From NCBI GenBank assembly GCA_015501595.1, contig JADNRX010000112.1:85706-149705 (forward strand): a DNA stretch of 64,000 nucleotides, read 5' to 3'. A program made the translations under genes and the position numbers. The notes below the pieces were generated by a model. That model saw only the letters and a list, made by a program, of their open reading frames with translations. It ran no database searches and had not been told where the DNA came from. Origin of the DNA: Hymenopellis radicata (taxonomy: Eukaryota; Basidiomycota; Agaricomycetes; Agaricales; Physalacriaceae). Positions 23,330-32,907 of this stretch are shown here, in pieces. Each line of letters starts with the position of its first letter. The first letter of the stretch is position 1.

Positions 23330-25830
23330 CTACAATGCAGTAACGACGACCTCCCAACCAACCCGTCTTGAATAATGGGGTTATGATCGAGGAGGCGCTC
23401 CTTTACATGTGGCGAGAATTCAAGTGGTCAGTGGGTATAGTTGAGTTGCGTCTCTTGGTGTCCAGGCAACATGGCTGAGCGTGTACTACGACAGGCCTTG
23501 TAACCTCTATCCTTAAGGAGTTTTTTCGTCATAAGTAGTCGATATGCGTCATGCCGGATTGTCAAGGCACTTTTTCCGTCCTCCTCCTTCTTTACCTCAA
23601 GCCCTCATGCAGTTGAAACTCATGCAGAACTTCGAGGCAATCTAGTCGCTGGTGTCTCTATGTGATGCAGTGCGATGAATCGACTACATCTTTTGCAGAA
23701 TTATCTACCATTCAGAACGCAGTTCTCTCCGTGCGCAGGCAGCCATACCCTTCGTAAGCAGTTCCTTTTTCGTTATCGTGTACCCAGGCTCACATTCATC
23801 ATCCACGAACGGCCTCCTAGTTTGTAGAAGCAACAAAGGCCTGGAAATTTTCGAGGCTTCAAGCCTCTCTGTCGACGATTGTCTCTACTTTTAGTTCTGG
23901 CATTCATACGGGCTGCAGTGTGGTGAGGTTGGCGTGTCTGTCGAGCGAGCAGGCAAGGATAAGCCGGTATCCGTCCTACGATGAAATGAAGGCCCTGCTG
24001 TGCGTCAGCAAGTCACGTCTCTTTGCTTGTTATTCTATGCAAGGCGACATGGCGTAACGAATCCTACACCACGCCATGTTGCCTATGGCAGGCTTCATAG
24101 TTGCAGTTTTTTTCATGACTGATCTGCGTCAACCCATACGGTATTGGACGTAGGTGAGCAACGCCAACTCGCCACCAGGCAGTCTAGTCTAACGGCTTAC
24201 ACCGCTTATACCGTTGTCCCGTTTACCTTTTGGAAATCGTTCGGCACGGTGAAATTCGAGACACTTCAATGCTGCTTATTCAGGACGACAATCGTTTAGA
24301 GTTCAGTGATTCTGGGCAACATGGCTGAATGGCAGGCTGTGGTACCTATAGCTCCGCGCGATTCGCGAATTTTTTCTTGGCTTGTCTGTAGAGTCGGAGT
24401 TGAACCTCTACTCCGAGGCTGTCTAGCCTGGTGGCTTGTACCGCTTATGTCGCCCTGCGCATGCTCTGACAATTCTTTTTACATAATCCTCCACCCCACT
24501 GTCCACGAACGTTCAGTTCGCCATTGTGACTTTGTGTTGTACGTTCATCTACTTGTATAGGCAGCTGAAATCGACATTCTAACGCTACTTATTCAGGGAT
24601 ATCTCCCGTGGTGGAGCTCGGTGCTTCCAGACAACATGGCTGAACGCGTGCTACCACGACAGGCCATGATGTCGCCTATAGTGCATCGATGCGATTGTTT
24701 TGATATCCGGGTCTGCGTCTAGCTCCTCACATCCACCGCGCCGTACTCTACTCCGCGGCGGTCTAGGCTAGTGGCTTGCACCGCTTATGGATCCAATGTC
24801 ATCATCTTTTTGTAAAAAAGGTTTTCCTCCTTCACAAACCGTCCGCCACAGTTGAGTTTCATCATTTGTAGGCCAGCTGGAATCGAGATTCTACTAACAC
24901 TCCTGAATTATGTGGCGAGAATCCGAGTGGTTGGGTACAAACGAGGTGCGTCTCAGGCTTTGCGTCCAGGCAACATGGCTGAACGTGTACTACGACAGGC
25001 CATGTTACCTATTAGCTCGAGCCTCCATCTCAGGCTAATCTTTTGTCATAGTCGATCCGCATCATACCGGTGCCCGGAGGTGGATAACCCACGCTGTCAC
25101 TCCGTAGGTGTCTAGTCTGGCGGCTTGCACCGTGACCTCCAGTGTTGTTAGCTCACAAATTTTTGACCTCTGCAAGCCACAGGTTCGAGTCCCTCCGTCA
25201 CGGCGCCAGGGTGGAGTCGGCTGTCAATGTAAACCAAGTTCAAGTGACAGAATACGTCTCGGTTTTCTTGTCTTCGGGGATTGGAGCGGCGTGACAAGCG
25301 CATGTTGACGATCCTCGTTGAACCGCCTGCCAGGGAGGGAACAACTCCCACTAGCTTTCTAGGCCCGTATCCTACGCGTCTTTTCACCTTTTGAGATTCA
25401 ATGTTCAGTTCGTCTAGCTAGGTCCCAGACATTCCGAGGCAGCGTAGCTCAGCAGTTTAAGCCTGCATCTATAGAAGGGGATAAGAATTAGGATGTAACC
25501 ACTTTTTGGCCACAGTAAGTTAACCCCCCTCGAGAAATCATGGCGCGTTTCTTTACCCAGTTTAAGGTGGAGTCGGCTGTCCCTCTGTATACCAACTTGA
25601 AGTTCACACTTGCAGAATACGTTTTGCCAGTTTTCTTGTCTCCGGGGATTGCAGACGAGCGAATTGGGTCTCTTTGCTTCTAGTAGGCAACATGGCTGAA
25701 CCGTAACGCGGCCGCTGCCTATGCCATCCTCCTTCGAAACTCTGCCTTTTTGCCATCACAACCGATCCGCCGACTATACGTGCCCCTCTGAATGTATACA
25801 ATTTTCTACTCAGCGCGTCCGTCACGGCCA
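23330..25830. repeat. Array of tRNA-related, SINE-like repeat units
   Basis: The motif GGCAACATGGCTGAA recurs near 23466, 24315, 24630, 24970 and 25687, and TCTAG(T/C/G)CTxxxGGCTTxxACCG recurs near 24183, 24420, 24761 and 25109, giving a period of about 300-350 bp. The second motif fits a Pol III A box. Near 25181 the sequence AGGTTCGAGTCCC matches the B box, and CCGTGAC at 25130-25136 pairs with GTCACGG at 25197-25203, 74 bases end to end. The inner D and T stems do not pair well, so it is tRNA-related but not a functional tRNA. A further GGTGGAGTCGGCTGTC repeat occurs at 25210 and 25567. Confidence 0.6.
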
Positions 25831-25922
25831 GGCCTTGTTAGATTGACAAGTTCTCATTGCAATGCAAGCCCGCAGATCTCTTTGAAACATCGCAAGTGTC
25901 ACAGCCTTCTATATATCTTCCC

Positions 25923-26180
25923 TCAGGTCGTTGAGCTGCGTACTATCAAACCCACAATCAAATGTTGAATAGAACATGCCTTACGACCCAGATGTGCGGC
26001 CGAAGAGAACTCTCGAGCTGATGCTATCGACATCGCGCAGATAGGAAGTTCAACGTGTTCTGTTCCCTTCCTGATGTACGTCTGTGTCCGTACATACGAC
26101 GCGCGCGCGCTCAGAGAAGTTCTTCCATTGCGGAACTCGTGTATTTCTGAGTTCTTCAAGTTCAACTATGACGACTTGTT
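25923..26180. repeat. Dispersed repeat, copy 1
   Basis: A segment with CAAACCCACAATCAAATGTTG, an AACTCTCGAGCTGATGCTATCGAC element and TACGTCTGTGTCCGTACATACGACGCG is repeated at 57830-58190 in the right arm and, with its first part in opposite orientation, at 32250-32560. No coding capacity is convincing. Confidence 0.6.
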
Positions 26181-26427
26181 AGTGGGACGATGTGGAAGGA
26201 AAGCAAGGGTGTGCCGGCGGCAGTTTCACCAGCCGACTGACAATCCGACAATCCAATATTTAAAACACATGTATTGAAGTAGCGTAGACAGCTACTATTG
26301 CAGAGATGTAACAAACCCAGAATAAACGTGAGTAGAAGTACATATGATAGGTATATACAGATGATCAAGAACGATATAAAACAATCACGCCCGTCCAGAA
26401 GAGCTGCTCAGAAACGGTCGCTCACTC

Positions 26428-27243
26428 TCACTGCCAGAGACTCTCAAGCGGCGGCCTCTGCATCAACTCCAGCACACCCGGAACCCTCTCCTCCGGCACC
26501 TTCCAGCAAACCACAAAAACAAGGTCCAGTTCCTCGGGGAAACTAGGTGTACGATGGATATCGATCCACTGCATGAGCACAGGCACCATGATGTCCGGCG
26601 TGTAGGGATGCGAGAATTCGTACAGCGCTTGGTACGGTGCGAGTTCGCTCAGGGAAGGCGGTAGTGGAGGAATAACATATTTGTAAGACGGAAGGTCGCC
26701 CGATGATGGACCCGCTTTCTTCTTTCCTTTGGCGCGTCGCGGCATGTCATTGCCCGTGGCTTTGCGCTGGGACGCCTTCTCGAGTCCCCACGAAGCAGCT
26801 GGGAATCTAGCGACCTCGTCTTGAGTAATCGGGGACACGAACACGGTTGGTGCAGCTGTAGAAGCTGCATTCCAGTGGCGGGGGTCCTGGTAGTAATGAT
26901 ATGCGCCTCGAGCGGTGAAGATGGGCAAAGATGCCTTCGGTGCCGGGTCAGTGAAGGCACTGTTCCTGCGTGATGGAGGCTTTGATTGAACAGCAGGGAT
27001 AGCCGACATTTGGGCTTGGGAGCCTTGGCTGGGTTTATTATCGGCGGGGACAGGGAAACGAGAAGGGGATTCAGCAACGACATTCTCGTTATTGGCATTA
27101 TCCACTGGCCCAAACAGTCCGCCGTAATCGGTGGATGTGGAATTCTCTCGGGCGTCGGAAGGCGTCACAGCATCCAATGTCGTCCTTTGACCGGCACCAT
27201 TGTCAATCGCGACGTGAACGAGGTCGTCGTGAACAATGGACAT
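26428..27243 (-). CDS. Hypothetical basidiomycete protein, 271 residues
   Basis: The frame is open from 27444, but MSIVHDDLVHVAIDNGAGQ at 27243 is the likely start because the upstream part is low in coding character. The N-terminal half is Ser/Pro/Asn-rich and probably disordered; a basic MPRRAKGKKK stretch follows, then a more ordered C-terminus with YKYVIPPLPPSLSELAPYQA and VLMQWIDIHRTPSFPEELDL. No family is recognised. It is a single exon here, whereas the right-arm copy (56609-57604) contains a 150-base intron-like insert and one-base deletions. The function is unknown. Confidence 0.6.
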   Translation of the reverse strand: MSIVHDDLVHVAIDNGAGQRTTLDAVTPSDARENSTSTDYGGLFGPVDNANNENVVAESPSRFPVPADNKPSQGSQAQMSAIPAVQSKPPSRRNSAFTDPAPKASLPIFTARGAYHYYQDPRHWNAASTAAPTVFVSPITQDEVARFPAASWGLEKASQRKATGNDMPRRAKGKKKAGPSSGDLPSYKYVIPPLPPSLSELAPYQALYEFSHPYTPDIMVPVLMQWIDIHRTPSFPEELDLVFVVCWKVPEERVPGVLELMQRPPLESLWQ

Positions 27244-28501
27244 GGTGAATATGTCGCGATAGTCGGTAAGAAGATACGGACTATTGACCGTAGAGAGCAG
27301 ACGACAGGAAGGCGTCGATGGTGGTAGTTGGTGGTGGAAAGGCAAGAGTAAGTTATCCACGTGACTGTGGACGGACAACAATGGGCGACGAGCCCGGAGG
27401 ATGCCGGTGGCCTTTGTTTGCCAATTCAAGTAACTCGACAACAAAGCCGACAGCCAGATGAGATCTATTCAAAAACAATTTAACTGGGACATTGAAGGAC
27501 ATTGTTGGAACCCACATTCCGTGCAATTGATATCGAATGGCCGTTACGCCACACTTGGGAACCAAAACGTATATCTCCGTCAGAGACGTGATGGGCCTCA
27601 TGCTTCTGGCCTTAACACTGCTGATAAGTCATGCTGTATGGCGGCAATAAGACATCGGAACTTGAGGAGTATGCGATGGTGTAAAGGACCTGCAACGCTG
27701 CCATCACGTTCGCGCTCAGTCCACGTACGGCCAAAGAGAGCCCGATGCACGAAGGGAATAATCTATATTCGATTTAGACCTCGTCACTCGGCCACAAAAC
27801 GACGCACCCAACGCTACTTAATATTTGATGGCAGACTGGACCTAAGGAAGTCATCTTGAGCAAATCAAGAGAATGGAAGAATACCTTTACAGATAGAGAT
27901 TACCGAACAGCTCGTAGGTATACTCTGGCCTGTTCTTGATACTAACACCAGTCCTTGACCGCCTCACAGTATCGCACTTCACCGATCATTCCGTCACGAT
28001 TTATAGAGACGCGAAGACTGTGTTGCGCAATGCCGGGACCACATAAATTCAAAGCTGCCCTGAGCGTCGGGCTTGCGTGTCGTCACATCCCAGTCCGTCC
28101 ACATTGCTCAGCCCCCGTCAGTACCTTTCTTCAATTGATAAGACAGAAGCGCACTGCTGAAAACGCTACCTCAACCCTCCCAGAGCATGCTTAGACGCCC
28201 CGGTGTGCGACTAGGAGGCGGTCAACGCGCATGAAGTGCTCAAAAGCGATGGACGTACCATCCAGCCGTGGAGGACCCATATAGCGCTCGTACACTTTCC
28301 CGCTGTAGTGGCTGTAGATCGCGTTTTTCTGTTCGCTTGGAAAGAGAAATCATGCTAAGTTCAGCAGAAGCTCAGAGCGTGAGTGCTCGTTTCGAGATAT
28401 GCCGGCTGGTTATGGTAGACTTCGCCTCATGCATGTGTAGAATTTCTCGAATGGGCAATTCATCGGAAGCGGTTGAAAACGAGGTGGAACGTGTCCGCCG
28501 T
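27244..28501. other. No confident gene; possible downstream exons of the 28.5-kb gene
   Basis: Short frames at 27353-27601 minus and 28268-28516 plus have counterparts in the right arm, but no domain is seen. Exons continuing the minus-strand gene at 28502-28810 may lie between 28.2 and 28.45 kb (an acceptor TTCGAG precedes AAATTCTACACATGC), but I could not join them. Confidence 0.3.
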
Positions 28502-28810
28502 TCATCGGATGATTAGCTTCGTATGTACGTTGAACAGGAAGTCGAATCCGCAGTCTTCAGTCATCAGCCCAACGTCTCCTACACGTATGCCACGATTTCG
28601 GTATTCGATTGGGAGAGACTGGTCGGGTTCCGGTATCCGTGGCCAGTATCGAGTAAAAGGCGACGGTATACGACACGGGATCGCTGCTCTACCGCTGTTG
28701 GAGGAGGTGGGGCGGACAATCCAGTCGACCATCATGCTGGCCTGCCATGCTGGCCGCCATACAACGTCTGAGTGCCATGGAGGTATTGCTGGGTTCAGGA
28801 ATAACAGCAT
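28502..28810 (-). CDS. Partial hypothetical gene of a basidiomycete family (IGDVG...FDFLFN motif)
   Basis: The frame contains LPIEYRNRGIRVGDVGLMTEDCGFDFLFN, a signature that recurs in many uncharacterised Agaricomycete proteins near their N-terminus, typically after a Pro-rich PLWxPEP stretch, here WPRIPEPDQ. A donor GTACATACG immediately after FLFN suggests an intron and that the frame's printed end is not the true end. The start is uncertain. The right-arm copy at 55097-55360 has FDFLSN. The function is unknown. Confidence 0.5.
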   Translation of the reverse strand: MLLFLNPAIPPWHSDVVWRPAWQASMMVDWIVRPTSSNSGRAAIPCRIPSPFTRYWPRIPEPDQSLPIEYRNRGIRVGDVGLMTEDCGFDFLFNVHTKLIIR

Positions 28811-28880
28811 AAATTACAGCAGTCCGCGGTGAACATCTACGGTAAGAATCAGCAGAGAATAGCAACCAGAAACTCACACA

Positions 28881-30515
28881 CTAATCCCTCATAATCCTAT
28901 CCCAGTTTCCCTTACATGAACCGCTCTGATAATCTACGCCGAGGTTAGCCACAGCGCGATCTAAACCCGCCTTGATCAACTCACCAAAACTCGCACTACG
29001 GCTACACGTACATCTTCCCTTGACCCATACATCCTCGTTCGTCGGACAATGCGTCCAATCGTCGTGCTGATACCCGATGTCATCGAAAAAGTGGATCGCA
29101 TCCCGGTCGAGAAATAGCGCAGCGGCTCTGCTATGCACAGGCGCATCACCCCAGCGCTGGCAGAGAGTGTCACTTGGAGAAGAAGAAGGAGAAGAGGTTG
29201 ACGGACCTCATAGTAAAATCCACCTTTCCTGTCCAGGTGGTCGAAGAACGCTGTATACGCGTCGCCGCGCCAGAAATCCATATCAGCAATCTCAAAGTTG
29301 CTCCAGACTACCAAAGGCCTCCGTCAATAGCGCGAGGTGATGATGGGAACGGAGCGTACAATGGCAATAGTTATAAGTATGCCCGTTGTCCTTGGATATG
29401 AATCCCATCGAGTTGTCCCGGGCGACGTATTCGGGATGCGCGTTGGTGAAATCTTTGACGGTGCTCCAGAGGGTACGAATGGAGGCGGCGATTTCGAGTA
29501 CAGCTATTGTAAAGCCTAACAATTGTTAGAATCACAAATAAGGTGAGGATAGCCGTGAGCATACCATAAACCTTCTTGTTCTCCTCCATAAATAGAAAAG
29601 GATCCGAGTGGATGTCGCAGTGGAATTTTACGTTGGGTCTAGTGGCGTTTTCAGAATAGGTTAAACAGATAGTCGGAGGCGTACTCGATGCGCCAATAGT
29701 ATCGATACGGCTGCATTAGCTCGTGCTTGAAGAAGAACTGGTGTGTTGTGAGTATGAGTTTAACAAAGAACAGGAAGAACGTACACCAGAGTTGAAGCGA
29801 CACATGTTGCGATATCTATATGGCTCAAGGTGGGTGACGGACGTGAGGAACGAGATGAGGCTTACGCGACACTATCTTGAAGCAAAATGTGAGCCGGAAG
29901 GGGGAGGCTACTAGTCCAACATACCAGCGTACTTGACATTGGCCGCGATTAGCTTCCATCTATCCTTTTCTGCCTTCTTTTCGTCGATCCACTCTGGTTG
30001 ATTCCAATGGTTCTCGGGAATGCGACCAAACTGCGCTTTGGATCCGGTGAGTACTGACATGCGCCTGTAAACGACTGAGCCACAATCCAAGGATATGTAG
30101 GATACCAGACGCACGTCTTGAACTCGTCTGAGAATTCTTCATCGTTTAGGAAGACGTAGGGATAACCGTGACGAGTATTGAATCTGTCCTCGATTGAGCG
30201 AATGGCGTCCATAGCGCCCTCCAGGTCGGAATTGCGGGTGAGCATCACGAATGTCGCATTCGCGCGCCGCTTTGTATCCTCAGTCGCGACTGGCCACGCG
30301 ATAATCGTCTTTGTCGCCGTTACGGTCAAGGTAACCTGCTCGTGTAGGGTGTCATGTACCTTGACCGTGACGTCTGCGGGCAGCGGAACGCGCATATAAT
30401 ATGCAACGCATACCAATATCTGGGCTATTTGGTCAGCCTATCCGTGAATATGGTCAACGACGGGACGCACAACGACGAGCACGACCCCAAGAGAATAGCG
30501 TAGTCGCTTGTTCAT
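28881..30515 (-). CDS. GT15 alpha-1,2-mannosyltransferase (KRE2/MNT1/KTR family)
   Basis: Ten exons join in frame with GT-AG introns of 46-52 bases to give 397 codons: 30515-30471, 30419-30115, 30064-29925, 29875-29866, 29815-29785, 29737-29685, 29638-29565, 29515-29360, 29307-29207, 29156-28881. Exon 4 is only 10 bases. The spliced N-terminus MNKRLRYSLGVVLVVILVCVAYY is a type II signal anchor, as expected of a Golgi enzyme. Family motifs follow: [111 protein letters not shown]. The enzyme adds alpha-1,2-mannose from GDP-mannose to O- and N-linked glycans. It is divergently transcribed from the HNH gene across 404 bases. Confidence 0.94.
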
Positions 30516-30919
30516 GACCAGAACATGAGCGTATAAAGATGCCGGTACGGAGCCATCATCGCCATGGCACTGCGACATTTCCCATGGTCCACATTAGTGC
30601 TCCCTGCTAAACGTCGAGCGCGGATATCGAGAACGCTGTCGTTGACGCTGCCGAACGATGATCGACGGTGGTAGGAAAGATGGCTTGTCCGGGGAAATGG
30701 ACACCCACGCGTCTGTTCACTCCCACCACCATCATCCTCCTTCACTGCGCCTTTTGCGCTCAGCGATGGAGGCGGCAATAGACGCGTTTTCCTGGCAAAT
30801 TGGCGACGTTATCCTGGCGTATCTTGAACTGGCTTTTCCTCGGTCGCCCACTGTCTGATCTCACCACGGAAAATTCGCCCAATCCGGTTATTTGCGTATT
30901 GTTCTACTTCCTTTCCGCC
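30516..30919. promoter_or_regulatory. Shared divergent promoter region of GT15 and HNH genes
   Basis: This 404-base interval separates two start codons facing away from each other, so it must hold both promoters. It is copied in the right arm (52929-53352) and, for the most part, in the spacer (about 48466-48823). No TATA box is obvious. Confidence 0.5.
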
Positions 30920-32236
30920 ATGACGCCCGAAGCTGAGCTGAAGGAGTTTCTGAGAAAACCAAAAAACGACGCAGAACCTCCTCCTCTCCCTCCTCATCTC
31001 GGAAATCTGCCCCATGCTACCTATGTCACCGCGGCTTTGGAGTACCTCGACGACTACCCCTTTTGGGTCGATCCTAATGCTCTACATCACCAAGGCTGGC
31101 ACGACAAGGCGAGGTCCTATCTTAAGGCGTGTGTCGAGGTTGACCGGACCAGCCTCGCATCGATAGATCCAACCTATGACGCCAATCTGGTTCAGCAACG
31201 GTTCATACACGAAGGCCTTTTCAAGCGAAGATGGGCATTAGATGAACTTGCCTCAGAGATGATAGCTCTCCTCAAGTTGGGTACCGGTGTGTCATGTCAA
31301 CCATTGTTACCAGTGTCTCATGCTACGCAGTACGTTGGGAGACCCGAACTGCCTCCGCTGTGGCGACACCTGGGGAAGGTATAGACGATAGAGTGGCGGA
31401 TAAGGTATCTACCAGTCTTGCGGCCTTGGTTGATATGACTCACTCTGTCTAGGTTAGGATGCGGGACGAGAACTGCCGACTCAGCGGTGTCATTAGGGAC
31501 AAAAAAAGGACCGCAGAGGCAGCAAGGATCAGGAAGTTGAGGGTGCCGGTTGCAACCTTGCAAGTTGCCCATGGGCTGCCCTTCGGGATGGGCGAAACCG
31601 TCCGTCATCCGCATGTTGTCTCTGTATGCTCTGACCATTCTGTTAGTCATTCCGCTTGGTCGAGGTCCTTACAGGCCTTCCGATTAGGACTTGGGGTACC
31701 ACTATCGAATGTGTTGAGAACGCCCTCTTGATGCGCAGTACTCTCCACAACCTGTTCGGTTCATTCAGAATATATCTCGAGGCTGATCCAAACGACATCG
31801 ACATTGTACAGTGTTCTTCTTCCTTCCATGTATTTTTTGTAATTGGCTCTTTATCTCCCAGGTTTATATTCGAGCACGCACGTCTCCTTACAATGCAGAT
31901 CCCATGAACAACCTTGCTGGTATTATTGATCTTGAGGGGCGCGCTTGTGATGTTCCAGGTGTTCTCATTGACGCTCGACTGCGATCACGGAACCTTCAAA
32001 CAATTGCCGACATTGATATGAAGTATTTCACTCTTCACAAATTTATTGGTGATATTGTGTGGATGTGTGGAGGAGTGGATCCGGAGTGTGATGACGAAGA
32101 TGAAGATGGAGAGGACATGAAGGTCCTATCAGCTGAGAACTGGCTGATCTTGAAACAAAAGTTAACTTGCCCTAAGGATTTTCTTGCACAGGCTGATGGA
32201 TTACATGGCCATATATACGTACCGAAGGAATTTTAG
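30920..32236 (+). CDS. HNH_2-type endonuclease-domain protein
   Basis: Four exons (30920-31378, 31453-31599, 31647-31805, 31862-32236) with GT-AG introns of 74, 47 and 56 bases give 380 codons. The N-terminal 150 residues form a helical domain (PEAELKEFL, YLDDYPFWVD). The HNH_2-like core starts RDENCRLSGV (Cys161), has QVAHGLPFG (His193), then ENALLMRSTLHNLFGSF (Asn227, His236), matching the AH...N...LH.LF arrangement of fungal HNH_2 proteins. The C-terminus has an acidic run DDEDEDGEDMK. Such proteins are abundant and uncharacterised in basidiomycetes; nuclease activity is inferred from the family only. The 3' end lies at the inner edge of the inverted duplication. Confidence 0.82.
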
Positions 32237-32243
32237 TGTCATG

Positions 32244-32268
32244 GCTCGAATGCACTCTGCATTCGAGC
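32244..32268. repeat. Perfect 11-bp hairpin just downstream of the HNH stop
   Basis: GCTCGAATGCA, a 3-base loop, then TGCATTCGAGC form a perfect stem starting 8 bases after the stop codon at 32236. It lies close to the point where the two arms stop matching. Confidence 0.7.
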
Positions 32269-32560
32269 TTATCGTCTGCGCGATGTTGATAGCAACAGCT
32301 CGAGAGTTCTATTCGGCAGCACATCCGGGTCGTAATGCACGTTCTATTCAACATTTGATTGTGGGTTCGATACGCAGCTCAGGCTCAACAGCCTGAGGGA
32401 GGAAATATAGAAAGCGGTGATAGTCGACGTTCTGTTCTTCCTGATGTATGTCTGTGTCCGTACATACGACGCGCGGCGCTCGGCGCAGTTCTTCCACTTT
32501 CCAACTTGCGGTATTCGCAGAGATATACATCGAACAGACTAGAATTACAGAATAAATATC
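32250..32560. repeat. Dispersed repeat, copy 2 (partly inverted)
   Basis: The part GTTGATAGCAACAGCTCGAG through CAACATTTGATTGTGGGTT is the reverse complement of the same unit at 25.95-26.04 kb, while TGTCTGTGTCCGTACATACG appears in direct orientation. The copy lies between the left arm and the Helitron. Confidence 0.55.
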
Positions 32561-32907
32561 AAGTAAGTACATGGTTCGGGACATTACGCTTCGCCTCTTA
32601 CAATCACACTGCCGTCACATCAAATAAGCCAACTCGGTCAGCCTCCGGCTCTCCTCGTCCCCAATCCCGTTTATCTGTCTGACCAGACTGGGGCGGTCAT
32701 AAATCTTGATGTTCAATGGTTCCCGCCATTGAGTACCGAACGTGATTGGCGAGAGGGATGCTGGTGAAATTAACAGTGCGCCAGTGGCTGTATCCAGACG
32801 TCTCAACTCGGGTCGTAGAGCGGATGTTCTTTGTGGAGAAACTGGCTGTCGTGATAAACGGGTTGGGCCATCGCAAGCATGGCATGTCCGGGGCCCCAGC
32901 TGGGTTA

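Larger units (their letters stand above)
18650..32209. repeat. Left arm of large inverted duplication (about 13.5 kb)
   Basis: Read on the minus strand from 32209 down to about 18650, this arm matches 51633-64000 read on the plus strand, gene for gene. The outer end (18.65-19.2 kb) is essentially identical to 63.4-64.0 kb; the inner end, in the last exon of the HNH gene, is much more diverged. The left arm has about 1.2 kb (23868-25084) that the right arm lacks. The match on the right is cut by the window end, so the true outer boundary is not seen. Confidence 0.92.

Noticed and set aside
25130..25203. Functional tRNA gene (74 bases, closed by a perfect 7-bp stem, B box present)
   Set aside because: The T stem pairs at only two positions, no D stem or regular anticodon arm can be drawn, and the surroundings are a repeat array. 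Kept only as tRNA-related.
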